A stretch of DNA of 64,000 bases. Source: Notospermus geniculatus. Taxonomy: Eukaryota > Nemertea > Pilidiophora > Heteronemertea > Lineidae. Below are positions 22,126 through 34,307 of the stretch, piece after piece. Made by a program: the position numbers and the translations under genes. Numbering within the stretch: position 1 is the first letter of the stretch; each line of letters opens with the position of its first letter. The notes under the pieces were generated by a model that saw only the letters and a list, made by a program, of their open reading frames with translations, did no database searches and was not told where the DNA came from. The stretch covers positions 170,444-234,443 of the forward strand of contig NMRB01000784.1 in the NCBI GenBank assembly GCA_002633025.1, read 5' to 3'.

Positions 22126-22274
22126 ATTACAGGATAACCCTTGTTCAGCGAGGGAGGGGGCGAGAGGGGCTGGACAGGCCGGCAAGCGAATTTCAGGTCA
22201 ATTAGTTGGCTGGTTCGCGGGTATAAGTACAATATCTTTCTACACGACTGAGCGGCAAAAGAGTTGCTCTATAC

Positions 22275-22900
22275 TCAACTTGCTGCTTTAGAAAAAACTT
22301 TCACGCCTTCGAGTTGTTGCTGAAGATCCTTTTGAACAGAGCGTGAATACAGGAAGGCGAACGCGGAAAAGGCTTTGTTCAGACGCAGCGCGAGGAGAGG
22401 CAAAAACAAGGCATATAATAGACACCTCGATCGCCCGGCCTTCTTATTTAGGTTACCGTTTCTAGAAAAGGAACTCAAGGATGGAATNNNNNNNNNNNNN
22501 NNNNNNNNNNNNNNNNNNNNNNNNNNNNNNNNNNNNNNNNNNNNNNNNNNNNNNNNNNNNNNNNNNNNNNNNNNNNNNNNNNNNNNNNNNNNNNGAGCCA
22601 CCTGTAGCCGAGCATAATACTACAAATAGATCCGGTGTTATTGCCATTCCACTACAAAATTTATCCGCATCTAGATTCGGAGTATGATCGGCTATGCTAT
22701 CCGAACTAAACAGATCCGCACTTAATAGAACCGGACTTATTAAACCCGGCAATTCTGTAATGGAAGCAGAATAAGAGCGGTCAAATACCGGCTTTTTTTG
22801 TAGTGGAAGCGCAACTACTGTCCCCGATACTGTTGTCCAGAAATTAGCCAGGTATAAAAAACCTACCACAATAGTGACAAAGAGTAATATGTTTCATGAT
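22275..22900 (-). other. Unrecognised open reading frames around an assembly gap
   Basis: On the minus strand an open frame runs from about 22895 into the gap with a hydrophobic start (ILLFVTIVVGFLYL). Another leaves the gap and ends at a stop at 22275, with a Lys/Leu/Gln-rich tail. The two may or may not be one protein, because the gap of 107 N has unknown true length. I recognise no family. Could be part of a transposon or a host exon. Low confidence that it is coding. Confidence 0.25.
22488..22594. other. Assembly gap (107 N)
   Basis: A run of N. Single N characters also occur near 27125, 34909, 52297 and 60999. Confidence 0.99.
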
Positions 22901-23129
22901 TCTTATGGCTATAAACAACCATTCCCGCTGGCATCTTGGGCTTCTTATTCCATTGTCGTTGAGACGTCGTCCTCGGCTTCGCTGATCGATGCTGAAGTCT
23001 TATTCGGCGCACCACATCCTTTGGTCAATAAATCTTTCACATTTGTATCCACACTTCATAGTGATTGGCTACTTCAAAGGTAAACATTGGTCGTGATTGG
23101 CCACAATGAGGAACGTGCTTGACTGTTAA

Positions 23130-23390
23130 AGCCGCACTGTATTGAATTCAGAAAGTGTTACGTCCTCCGACATTAGTGTAGTGTAAAATGTACTATGCTC
23201 TGTCTGAATACATTAGAGCTCTGCCTGCAGTTTTTTTCGATGTGTGCTGAAAACCAGGGCTTGATTCTTTGAGCTACACCAGGCAAGCATTTTGGGGGTC
23301 ACGAGGAGGCCATGGGACCTCTGCCTACACTCTCCTGACACTTTGAAAATACCATAAAATTTAATACAGAGGGGCTTTAAAAACAGACCA
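23130..23390. repeat. Interspersed repeat (second copy of the 20455-20700 family)
   Basis: Shared blocks include CTCCGACATTAGTGTAGTG, GTACTATGCTCTGTCTGAAT and GCTTGATTCTTTGAG. Diverged from 20455-20700. Confidence 0.6.
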
Positions 23391-23764
23391 AAAAAGCAAT
23401 GCGTCACGATGTTTTGACGGACACAGCGCAACAGAGAAGAATCATCGAAAAAAATGAAGAACACCTGACAGCGCCTCCTAGTGGCGGAAGTCTGCAGGTT
23501 CCTGTTTACCAGTCCATAGAGAGGTGTTGTCGAATCAGATCAAGCCAGTCATCGAGTACCTAAGGATTGAAGATACAATAGTAATGCGAGGTGATCTGGG
23601 ATTATTTCAAGTGTTTTGTTATTTATACCATTGTTTTTGTATCGTCTGTCTGAGGAGGTGTACTCTTGTTGGTCGACGGCTGCTGTTTGTCTCATGATAA
23701 AAAAGTCAGAGCCGGTGACGTATCTCGGTGTTTCGCCAGTGATATTTCTTTCCTCTCTGTCTAA

Positions 23765-24105
23765 ATTCCTCCCGCAGTTTCAAACAGCACTCTGAAACTG
23801 CTTCAGTTGATGCGATCCAAAAAATACCACTAACAGACGGCGTTAGCTGTCCGATTCGGGGAGTCCCTGCTGGGAATCTGCCGCGATGACTAGTGTACTT
23901 TGTACACGTACATGTATCTTAGCCAATCAGATAGTGTGTTACGGCCGCGTTGGTTAAACCTGTATGATGGCTTACGATTGGATCCCTCGCCAAACAGCGC
24001 CGTCTATTGATGATCCTTCGCCTTTGGCGCCAATCATGCCAGTGTTTAGTGGGTCAGAACCTATGGCCAACTGAACACTGGGGGACGAATATATGTACTC
24101 CCTGT
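23765..24105 (+). repeat. 350-bp interspersed repeat, near-complete copy
   Basis: Runs from TCCTCCCGCAGTTTCAAAC to ACTGAACACTGGGGGACGA. A second near-complete copy lies at 54418-54770; pieces are at 16545-16700, 17140-17330, 26645-26840 and 27365-27510. No clear terminal inverted repeats, so its class is unknown. Confidence 0.75.
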
Positions 24106-24781
24106 GCAGTTCTGAAAAAGCTGTGGAACATGTTTACTATCATTGATTGTTTTGATGCTGAATATTCTCTCTTAAAATACCTTTTGAGAAAAATAATATG
24201 CAAAATCCTTCTGTTTTGGGCGTCTCTTTCCATTAGGGAAGTTCTGTAAGCACTAAGTAAGCTGTCTTATGAATGATGATAAATGTTGATGACTGCCGCT
24301 TTTTGCCGTAGAAGGATGTTTTTAAAAATCCTCTCTCGACTCGTATCAAGGTAAATCGCACAATGTCAGGCAAGGTTGAGATTACGTTGAGATCGTCGCA
24401 GGTGTCCTTAGGACATGAAAGAGTGGAAAGGGATAAAGGTATCAATACTCACTGAGACAACATTCTAAGTACATGTAAGTTCTTTAACCCTCCTCCACTA
24501 CCAGGGTCAATTCTGTCGAAAATGAAAAAGCTTGACGGCACCTGTCACTATAGGTACTCATTGCAAAGCTCTCATAGAGCACTTTCAAATGAATATTATC
24601 TATGTGATAGAGTTTTTGGGCGACTTCAGGATTTGGTTGGATGAGTTTGAGTGATATTGCCACTAGCAGTGAAAGGACCATTTTAGAAACCTTTTTTTCT
24701 GGAAGTACCGCATTAAGGGAGACCTCTAATGAGAATGTCATGCCCTATATATTCCATGGATTTTGTGGCCCTCGTGTTCTG
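24106..24781. other. Intergenic; no gene seen
   Basis: Frames of 70-85 codons on both strands without recognisable motifs. Confidence 0.35.
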
Positions 24782-25237
24782 TTAAAGGGGAACAGTATTC
24801 CGTCCCTATCCTGTTCTAAACATACCCGCGTTAAAGGAGACCTCTATTGACAATTTTGTGAAACTACCGCTTATCAACCTCCCCCTATGTACATGTAGAG
24901 TAACTCTCGTTCCTAGGGTATCCACGGATGCAATGTATTGTAATCATACATTCTCCAACACTGGGGCGAAAGGCAAAACTACGTTATTGGAGAACGATGC
25001 AATCACCGCCGATGGCGCAAGTGTTATATCTGCCAGTGTTTCTGTGGGTGAGCGCCTCCCCCTTATTGTTTGGGAAACGCTGGCAGATAGATCGACGTGT
25101 TTCTCTGTGTGTCCCCCTATTGTCAAGCCGCCGCTTATTCCGTCAGACAATAGGAGGGAAACACTCACAGATGGGGAACACTGACAGATGTTACACTCTG
25201 GTTATCGACAAAAAGTGGAAGTATCGTGGTCCTTTAA
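24782..25237 (-). mobile_element. TTAA MITE family 1 with a second element nested inside
   Basis: TTAA at 24782-24785 and 25234-25237. The family core is split just after GATGGCGC. The insert, about 25019-25199, has imperfect inverted ends GTGTTATATCTGCCAGTGTT and AACACTGACAGATGTTACAC. Confidence 0.8.
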
Positions 25238-25937
25238 ACCGCGGAATTAAGAAAGATGAACGCGTCGGTATAGGGCTACCCGAGTCAGATTCTGCCCCAT
25301 CAATCAAACAGGCAGTTCCTCACTACCATTATTGGTGACGAGCTGTTCAGCTTGTTAGGCGTAATCAAGAAATACCATCGAGGACAAAGGAGTAGATTGT
25401 GTGGCACTTTCTTCTAAATTTTTTGCTATAGAATGCTGGTAATTGTGTGTAGCAGCACTAGTCTCCACGGATTCGTCGCCCCTTTTATAAAAAGTCTCCC
25501 GTCACTCGATAATTATTTGAGTAGCGCCAGGGACGAAATATTAACATGAATCTACCGCTGTCGTCCTATTCGTGTCAGACGCGCCACATCGAATCAAAGT
25601 TCGCGATGACGGAAAAAATCTAAGTAGCTTTGTTGTGGTGGTTTGCAGAAGGGAAAAAGGGGCCACATCGCGATGTACGCCTTGGGTCATGGTCAGGGCG
25701 GCAAGCCACTTTTTATCAAACAATAGGTTGGTTGTCGATGTTCTTGAAGCACGTCCATATACAGGCACAAAGGAAAGCTCTTTTTCACCCCTTCTTTTAC
25801 CCTTTCTAAATGATACAACTCAATCAGAGAAAGACCAGAGACAAAGTCAATTATTTAATGAATGTTTGTGGCACTTTTCTGTGTCAGTTTCTGTGTAAAG
25901 TAACTGAATCGAACTCTCTAGTACTAGTATTCAAAGC

Positions 25938-26096
25938 GAACGGCCGTTGACTGTAACGTCGCAGCCAATGAACGGCCATTGGCTGTGACGTCACAGCCAA
26001 TGAACGGCCATTGCCTGTGACGTCACTGCCAATGAACGGCCATTGGCTGTGACGTCACGGCCAATGAACGGCATTGGCTGTGACGTCACAGCCAAT
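25938..26096. promoter_or_regulatory. Five-unit tandem array of CCAAT-CRE-CCAAT palindromes
   Basis: Five units of 32 bp (the last is 31 bp) start at 25938, 25970, 26002, 26034 and 26066. Four carry a perfect TGACGTCA (25986, 26018, 26050, 26081), flanked on one side by inverted CCAAT (ATTGG) and on the other by CCAAT. Unit 2 contains a perfect 24-bp palindrome. CREB/ATF and NF-Y bind such sites in animals. Whether it acts here as an enhancer, or is only a satellite, is not shown; no gene lies within 10 kb on either side. Confidence 0.7.
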
Positions 26097-26640
26097 GAAC
26101 ACATCGCCTCCAAACGATTGTAGCGCAGGTGAAGTTCAAACGACCTGAACACCTCATCATACCCCTTCACTCACTCACATCTCCCCTTATCTGGGGACTA
26201 TTAGCAGTTTCTCATTGAAAAGTAAATCTGGATCGGCAATATAAGTTCTTGGCTGTTTTTTCCCGCTGTTTCTTGTCAATCATCCCGCATCAGTGTCATG
26301 GCAATCTCCAATTACTCGGTACTTTTTAAAATTTAGCCGAAGCGAGGCTGGATCACTAAACCGTCTTTTACGATCACGGTATTTTTTTCCCGAAAAATAA
26401 GAACGCAGCAGAAAGGTATAAAAGTCTGGTAAGTGGAACTGGGAAATAAGAAGAGTGCTATTACTTTTTATTGGCAAGGTAGCGAGTCAGTGATGTTGAT
26501 AAATGGCATTACTTCTATAGTTAGACTTTTCTTACGCGCCGGTAAAACATAGCCAACGTCGCTGTACTTTTTTACTCGTGGTAACTTTGCCGTCCCACCT
26601 TTTATTTGTGAATTGTTTCCGAGCTCATTTCCATGTAATG
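26097..26640. other. Intergenic; no gene seen
   Basis: No coding evidence and no clean repeat boundary. Confidence 0.35.
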
Positions 26641-27520
26641 TACACTCTTCCCCAGTGTTCAGTTGGTAGAGATCCACTAAACACTGGCATGATTGGCGCC
26701 AAAGTGAAGGATCGTCAATAGACGGCGCTGTTTGACGAAGGATTCGATCATAAGCCATCATCACAGATTAAAGCGACGCCGCCGTAACACACTTTCTGAT
26801 TGGCTAAAATACGTACAAGCCTGGTGGCGTTAAGGTTCACGTAGTGAAGTTAGTGTCGAAAAAAATATCGCAATTGAGGGATACTGGGGGAGCATTTTAG
26901 AAATTCTGAACTTCCACCCGACATGGCCCTAAGGATAGCTCATTGGTTTGCCACCAGAGAAGTTATGGCACTACACGTAGAATCCAGGCAGTGCTATCCA
27001 GGAGGCGATTACCTACACTCGACAACCAGTAGCCTGCTTTGTTCACCCACGTGGTGAAGATCGACTCATTATTCAGAGGGGAGGCAGGCAAGGCGTGTTG
27101 ATTTCTAACTAGGCCTTTCATGAANCATACCTTGGTTTCGAAGGTTTCCCGCTGAAAAACTACTAAAACCCATAATATTCAGACTTCGACATGATTTTTT
27201 CGCCACCCTTACTGCCTTTGGTGCCATTCTTTCCACCCCTGATGCCAGCCTCTCAGTGACCACATGCATCCTGGGCGTATGTGCTCGCCATGGGTATAAT
27301 GCTAGTGAAAATAATGGTCACTACGTGAACCAACAAAATGTGTACTGTATTATTCATACTCGCGGCAGATTACCAGCAGGAATTCCCCGAATCGGACAGC
27401 TAACGCCGTCTATTAGTGATACTTTGAGGATCGCATCGACTGAAGCAGTTTCAGAGCATGGGTAACATAGTGGGTAGCGGTTTGACACTGCGGGAGGAGT
27501 TTAGTCAGAGGTAGAAAGCG
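26641..27520 (-). repeat. Two pieces of the 350-bp repeat, inverted
   Basis: 26645-26840 matches the right part and 27365-27510 the left part of the 23765-24105 repeat, both on the minus strand. About 520 bp of unidentified DNA separates them and may be an insertion. Confidence 0.55.
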
Positions 27521-28010
27521 GCCATTGAGATCCAAGATTTACTTTGGACATTTAGACAAAGATCTAAATGGCATCAACCATACAGAATGACAAACATTCG
27601 CTGTCCAGCTAAACAAACAAATGGCCGGATTGATTCTGAACGTACCTCAACAAAATTTCAATTTCCGACGCCGTCCTTGGATGAAATTACCTTCTAGTCG
27701 ACCGATTCAATATTCCTAGTCAAACAAACGACCACTGTGGAAATGATATTAATCTACCCCCTCCCCCTTTCATTTGGCCTTCCTAACTAAAAGGCACAGA
27801 CGGCTAGGCCAGAGTTGAAAGTGAGACTTGAAATAACAAATTAGTCCAGTTTCCTGGACACGGGAAATCAATTCGTCCTACGCGGTCTCCCACAGCAGCG
27901 TCTACGAGTTGACATGTCCCTGTCTGCAACCAGTTTCTTCCTCTCATAAAGGAATTTAATATAAAGGTTTAACTGCGAACGATGCAGTAATGAGGGATAC
28001 GTTTCATGTG
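27521..28010. other. Intergenic; no gene seen
   Basis: Nothing recognised. Confidence 0.35.
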
Positions 28011-28090
28011 TTATAATTATAATAATAATAATAAAACGGTATTTATATGGCGCAGTTCATATATATATCACTGCGCCTTACAGAAAATAG
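28011..28090. repeat. (ATA)n microsatellite with GCGC hairpin
   Basis: An AAT-type microsatellite leads into GGTATTTATATGGCGCAGT and a facing ACTGCGCCTTACA. This resembles a small repeat common in marine invertebrate genomes. Confidence 0.5.
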
Positions 28091-28214
28091 AGGTCTCACT
28101 GCGTCTCACTATCATGGTCGGGTAACGTACATCCCTGCGCATTCAGCAGCGAATTCAGGACCCTAAATGTGACCTTTTGCTACCAGATGTCTGTCACTGC
28201 CTGAATTTTGGCTT

Positions 28215-28310
28215 TACGTAATACGCGACAACTTTTATGCCGCAAAGATGGCAGCCAGTGCCGAAGCCTTCTAGCCCTAGCGGTGGCTTCGGGAACCAAA
28301 ACGATAAAAT
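28215..28310. repeat. Copy of the GCCGCAAAGATGGCAGCCAG inverted-repeat end
   Basis: About 80 bases match the right end of the 42618-43010 element with few differences (GCGACAACTTTTATGCCGCA onwards). Only one end is seen here. Confidence 0.6.
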
Positions 28311-29028
28311 GCTAAATTTTTTGTAAGTTGACCTAATGTAGGTTAACCTATGTTTGAATTATGATATTGTGTATTTTTCACGGACTTTAACTTCTCTGGA
28401 ACGTCGGCGGTTCTCGTCCGCCATCGTGCTGTAACTATTCACTCCGTAATACCTTCATAACACCCTGTAGGCCGAATCTGTCTTTCCCAGGACAAGTTTG
28501 AGCCGATAAATCTCTACGGACCACGCAAAGCAAGCAAGCAATCCAATATCTTAACCTTTTGCGTGAGTGAAATATCGGTAACACTAAATCAAGCCACCTG
28601 ACCTCATCCATTACGAAAGAATTTGAATCGGAAAAGTGAGTTTTTCGCCGTCATTAAACGTCTTTTTCCCTCGGGGAATATCTTTCTTCATTCATCATCA
28701 CTTGAATTAACTTCTCCACGAGATTCACCGCATCCTGGTCATAGGCCAACCTCCGCGACATCAGATCGACAAGATTCGATTTTCTCAAAGCAACACGGCC
28801 TTGGCATGTCACTACCTTCCTGATACACTTATACTCATATGTCACAGAATTCGATGTCATTTAGGTAGATATTGAGATTCTGTCTATCCTTGTGAACGGA
28901 GTGTCATACAATCCTTCCGACGTGGCTAATAGGAATTTGCGCAACGGACCACACCTCGTAACTTGGACTCGATTTGTTGATAAACAATAAAAAGCAAGAA
29001 AAATCTGTCCGTTAATGAACTGTTCATA
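28311..29028. other. Intergenic; no gene seen
   Basis: Frames of 60-80 codons on both strands, none recognisable. Confidence 0.35.
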
Positions 29029-29181
29029 GGGAGGTTTAGAAATCAAACGATAAACGTAAACGTTAACGACAACGTTATCTTTGTACCGAAAATGCAATAT
29101 AAAATCTGGTTAATGTGTAGTATGAAAAATAACGTTGTCGTATAGTTTACCTTTATCGTTTGATTTCTCAACTTCCCTAAT
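29029..29181. mobile_element. Foldback MITE, GTTTAGAAATCAAACGATAA family (copy 2)
   Basis: Near-complete: TAGGGAGGTTTAGAAATCAA at the left and TTGATTTCTCAACTTCCCTA at the right, with TA at both borders. Confidence 0.85.
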
Positions 29182-29805
29182 ACCTTCATCCTTCCCCAAC
29201 GAGGCGATAGCAATATGTTCTGCTTTATTTTGCTGTTAAATACTAATTTTACATTTTGTTCCGTTTCGTTCCGTTCCGCAAATTAGCGTTAGCCGTGCGA
29301 CGGTCCATTCAGGCTTTGGTACGTGCACTTAGTGCATTTTGGTCATGGATTCACGGGTCTACCTGCACTGAACGTTCACAGGTGGTCTCTTGTTTGTCAC
29401 TGCAAATGACAGCGACACTAGAGCTAACGGTGTCTCCAATAGATCATTAAATTTATGTCTGGAGTTACGGGATTGCATCTAAATTTGGCTGTCCAGGGGT
29501 GAAATATCAGCATCAGTTGGCTTTTTATTCCACGAGCGATCGTGTTATAGAATGTTGAGATCGGGGAACAAGATCCAAAAACTGGCTGTCAGAGTGGCGT
29601 AGTGCAAACATCGTCACCTCCCACCACTGAGGCTGGGAGTCAAATCAAGGAATCAGGCCTTCAGTACATAAAAACGTCACAAATTACCTACAGGGCCAAT
29701 AAGGTCAACGCGGAATCAATGAATTTTTTGAAGAAAAAAAACGTAAATGCTTGCAATTCCTTTCTGCTATACTAATGCATTTGAGAGCCCTGTGCAAATC
29801 AGGGA

Positions 29806-29935
29806 CCTTATTCGCAAAGCCCTTTTTAGGGACGTCAATTCTTTGTCACACTGATAGTGAACAATAGGTCGCCCACAAACATTAGTTTACGCACTCGGTA
29901 AAGTTGACGGATTCGTGAAGAAGGTCCCGGAAGTA
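29806..29935. mobile_element. Inverted-repeat element, GGGACCTTATTC ends (decayed)
   Basis: AGGGACCTTATTCGCAAA at the left and a decayed TTCGTGAAGAAGGTCCC at the right. A better copy lies at 35386-35513. Confidence 0.5.
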
Positions 29936-30814
29936 AAAGCATTGGCTAGATTATTCATACCACCTACTGGCAACTTTTTGGTGTTCTTCACATAAGCCAG
30001 GTATGAAAACTAGCCCTATAAGCAGGGGTCTAATATCAAACTCCTGCCATCTGGACGGATGCCCTGAGGGCAACCATATTACCCTGCTCAGTGTGACAGA
30101 AATCCCGATCATCATCCAGAGCTTTGCCTACCAGTACAACATCCCTATTGATCCTTGGATTAATGTTTCGTTATATCGGGTTGTCCACGCTGAGAAACAT
30201 TGGCCCCTTTTCTTATTATCCCATATCATACGCTCCAGTGCCCTCGTATCAACCCGAGGTAAATTGCTTGACCCTAAACCTCCAACCTATGGACAAAAGC
30301 GAACCGGATTTCGGCTCTTTCACGCGATATGAGTTGGAGATAAATCAGTATTACCTCCCTTTCATTCCATCCGATTAACCCACGTACATGACTATCCTTA
30401 TAAGGCCGCTGTGCATCTAAATAACTTTGATTCCGCGCCATTTACGTCATTCTCGACATGATAAGTTTCGTTATAAGGGAAGAGAAAACAGATAAAACGA
30501 GAGAGGTAACCAATAACTTTAAAACAAGCTCGTTCATATAATACGTAAGCTTTCGTTCCATGTTAAATTCCTAATTTTCGATGCAATCGGTTGTCGTCGT
30601 TTCATGGTAAACTAGTCCATGGTAATCTTTGTTCTTCTGTTACCTCTCTCCGCTATTAGTCACTAAATTTTGTTTCAAATATATTGTTTTCTATTTGGAG
30701 TGCGACTCCGCATAATTGGCTGTGTTAATTTTACCTCATCAACATGCTGTACTTCGCCCGGGGCACATTTTATAGGCATCTTGTGTATCTCGAATGAGGA
30801 TACATAATTCTATA
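29936..30814. other. Intergenic; no gene supported
   Basis: Two overlapping plus-strand frames of 109 and 84 codons at 30003-30378 lack recognisable motifs. Confidence 0.35.
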
Positions 30815-31475
30815 CTACACAAATGGGGACACGCGTAAGGTCCACATGGCTGTATGTCCCCAGTCGGTATAAATTCAAAATATCCACTACAAATCGACTA
30901 ACTGGGGACATTAGACGTGATGCTATCCAAATGAGGACTTAGCGTGCAAACTGCCTGTATCTACTCTGCATGACGTACGGTGTCATTTGGCAGGCCATCA
31001 ATGGGGACCATAACTCACTCTCAATAGGTGTCACTAGTGGTTAAAAATGTTGAAGTGGGACATCCAGGTCCTGATCAATTTCCACACAAAAGGCGTCCAA
31101 TGTGTATAGGGCCTGGTCGCGGTGTGCTGCCCTCTCCATTGGGGACATCCCCATCTGCTGGCGGGTTCACAGTTATACGGTGGTTTTTCACACACGAGTC
31201 CCCGGTTGACACCGCACACAAATGCAACTAAAAGATGAACCCTCTTCCTGAGTTGAGGACGCTTCCTAATGCAGCAGCCCTCGTCTCATTACCATTAACT
31301 CGTCTCATTACCATTAACAGGCGGGTCCACAGTTATACGGTGGTTTTTCACACACAAGTCCCCGGTTGACACCTCAACTAAAAGATGAACCCTCTTCCTG
31401 AGCTGAGGACGCTTCCTAATGCAGCAGCCCTCGCCTCATTACCATTAACTCAACTCATTACCATTAACAGTGTTA
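30815..31475. repeat. Complex interspersed repeat with a 160-bp tandem duplication
   Basis: 30815-30915 (ACAAATGGGGACACGCGTAA) is repeated at 35885-36095. 31020-31140 belongs to the CACTAGTGACACC family. 31161-31320 is duplicated at 31321-31470 (both start GCGGGT-CACAGTTATACGG). Confidence 0.7.
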
Positions 31476-32008
31476 AATGCCATCACTCATCTTGTATACG
31501 AGGATAACTAAACAGCATTAGCCGAGGTGTCTGAGTCCATCAGGTTCACTACAAGACATGAATATGATTATATCAGTAATTGATCGCCTTCTCAGGGGCT
31601 GCATGTCGACTTTTTACGATACTGAAAATTAAGCGCCTCTTACGTTATCTTGCTGCTTTATATCGATGTGTTTTTCGCGGTCTGTAGGTGACAGATGGAC
31701 CGACCTCTCTTCCTCGATGGCTCAAATGATGAAGTGACATATACTCTGATCGATAGAATTCATTAACATCTCAATTTGAAAAGAAAATCGAATTCGCTTT
31801 AGCCGGAGGATGCCAGTTGCTCCAGTTCAGCCTGTAGTGTTTGTTTATGATTGATGCCTTCCACCACAACTGCTGAAATTACTGAAGCATGTAGTTTAGT
31901 ATGCACACAGTATATTTAACCTCATCAGTGAAAACGATTTTTAGGGAATATATGTTTCTTTTGGGCATCTACCAAAAATCATTTCAAAACGCGGATTATG
32001 TGTTTCCC
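31476..32008. other. Intergenic; no gene seen
   Basis: Nothing recognised. Confidence 0.35.
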
Positions 32009-32244
32009 TTAAAGGGCACGATATTGTCACTTTTTGTCAACAGCCGGCGCCACCGGCGGTGATTGCATCACTCTCCAAAACCGTAGTTTTGCCTTTTGCC
32101 CCAATGGTGGAGAATGTAGGAACGAGAATTACTCTACCTGGGGCGAGGTTGATAAGTGATAGTTTAGCAACATTGTCAATAGAGGTCTCCTTTAACGCGG
32201 GTACGTTTAGCACAGGATACGGAAGGAATACAGTGGCCCTTTAA
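32009..32244 (+). mobile_element. TTAA MITE family 1, complete uninterrupted copy
   Basis: TTAA at both ends (32009-32012, 32241-32244), 236 bp in all. Ends AAGGGCACGATATTG and CAGTGGCCCTT. This copy can serve as the family reference. No transposase is encoded. Confidence 0.9.
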
Positions 32245-32865
32245 ATCAGCTTTACTCAACCAATCCCATAATATTTTTTTCTTTGGGAGAAATTTTACTT
32301 TTTTATGACTATTTGCATTGAAAAAACCGTTCCATATAGGGGTATACACGATTGTATTGCCAATCAACTTCAGCATTTCCTTTCGTTCGCTGGTTGTTCT
32401 GTCGATGAAACAGACGCTACCCTCTAGATAATCATCATCTCTGATTATATATCAGATAAAGATCCTCAGAACCAAAGCTCAAAGGACAAAGATAGGAGTG
32501 GTCCCCGTTTGACACGTCAGATACAGATAACCACGAAAGAGCGTGTCTACATCTATCATGTCTGTTATTAGTCTTTATGGTAACAGATCGCCTTCCCTTA
32601 ACAGCATTAGGGAATAAAGATAAAGAGGATCAAACAAAAAGGAGTTGTGGACACATCTGGACCTGAAGTATATAAAAAGTATGAAAACACCCGGGCGCCT
32701 ATTGGCAGATGATTGCTTCTTTCCCTGACTTATATCTCTATACCTTCTGCAGTACTGCGTGAATGAAGATATAGTGCAGTGGTGAAGTAAAAAGATGGCG
32801 CTCATTCGATGCTTGGGGATTTCTTAAATGTTTCTCTGATTTGACTTCTCGTACGCATCACAAGT

Positions 32866-33042
32866 ATGAAGGGAAAGAATGTCCTAGGAAAAACTGTCCG
32901 GGGAACAAAAGATCCTATTGTTACATTCTAATCTCTGACAATTGGTTTCTATACGCATGCCGCTTATTCCGTCATTCAACAATAGAAGTGGACACTTTTT
33001 ACATGGGGACACTTTTTACTGCTACACCGGCATCGTTGTAAA
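32866..33042 (+). repeat. Young interspersed repeat, copy 1
   Basis: Highly similar to 55476-55655 over about 175 bp (GAAGGGAAAGAATGTCCTAG to TTTACTGCTACACC). No terminal inverted repeat is visible. Confidence 0.8.
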
Positions 33043-33487
33043 TTACCACAGACCATCTTCAACGAAGTGTGAAATTTAATAGTTGTAAAGAGGATGCCGA
33101 TGCTAATGTACTATTGCACTGAATATGCAAATGAGGTGTGGTTTGCATGTCAACGAGAGTTTATCTGACGAGCCGTGCGCGTGATGAATGTTAGGCAGCC
33201 AATCAGATTCAATCAGCTGGAAATACACGGTGATAATTGGTTCATTCTCTTATCCTGCTTTTGCTTTCTCGTGTCGTCAGGCCTGCGGTTTGATTCAGAT
33301 TACTTGTTGTTTAAAATGTTCATGTAACTGAAACAGGCTTATGATTTTACGCTCAAAAACAAAAAAATAAATAAATTGTGAAACGCGATTTATCCGCGAT
33401 TTGTTAGTGTCGCCACCTATTATCGACTTGTGGTACTAAGGCTTGGTCTGCCGATGCCATATTCGAACTAGACATGCTAGAGCGCTT

Positions 33488-33699
33488 TTAAAGGAGCACG
33501 GTATGTGATCTCCAATGGGTAATTTGACTGCCGACGTAGAGGGAGCCACCTAGCGACAGCAACACGAACTACAAAAATCCATTACAAAATGTACGCAGTA
33601 AATCGGGTCATTCGCCGAAACGTAGTTAGTCCCTTGGGTTCGAGAGTGGCGCGGTGGCGCCGGCTGTCGAGAAAAAGTGGAAATACCGGGCTCATTTAA
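33488..33699 (+). mobile_element. TTAA MITE family 2, copy 1
   Basis: TTAA at 33488-33491 and 33696-33699. Left end AAGGAGCACGGTATG, interior GAGGGAGCCACCTAGCG, right end GGCGCCGGCTGTCGAGAAAA. Shares its right end with the left end of family 1. Confidence 0.9.
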
Positions 33700-34120
33700 G
33701 TTTCCTAGCTATTTTTCCATACAGAAACATCTTAGCGTCCTAGGATCGTCTAGACAACATTCAAGTTACTCTTACCCTCAATCAAATACCAAGATCAAAA
33801 TTCAATTAGGTGGCACGTCACGGCGGCTGTCATGACCAGCAGCCATGACAACCTAACTAGGACCGTAATCACTATAAGCAAGCCCTGTCATTATACATTA
33901 GAACTTTGTCTTCCTCCATGAATTCAGTTAGTGTCAGACATCTTGAAGCTGTCACTCTAATAGCTTGTGCGTCATCCGTCTTGACATTTCGAGGTGAGCA
34001 CTTTATCGGGCAAAGTGTATCGGCAAAATCGTCTGGCACAGTGCGCCTGGTCATGAAATAGTTCGTGGTTGACCACTTGGTTGTAAAGGACGAGTTTTTC
34101 TCCAAAGGGATATCTCGCGT

Positions 34121-34300
34121 CCCATTGGCCGATTTGAGATGTTGCTTTCATCCCACTGGCCGATTTGAGATGTTGCTCTCATCTCATTGGCCGATTTCAG
34201 ATGTTGCTCTCATCCCATTGGCCGATTTCAGATGTTGCTCTTGTCCCATTGACCGATTTGAGATGTTGCTCTCATCCCATTGGTTGATTTGAGAAGACGC
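34121..34300. repeat. 31-bp tandem repeat, six units
   Basis: Units start at 34121, 34152, 34183, 34214, 34245 and 34276, each CCCATTGGCCGATTTGAGAT-like. 31 bp is not a multiple of three, so the peptide it encodes changes frame each unit. Confidence 0.9.
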
Positions 34301-34307
34301 TTTTATG

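Noticed and set aside
25938-26096. CRISPR array
   Set aside because: The units are directly adjoining 32-bp repeats without unique spacers, in an animal genome.
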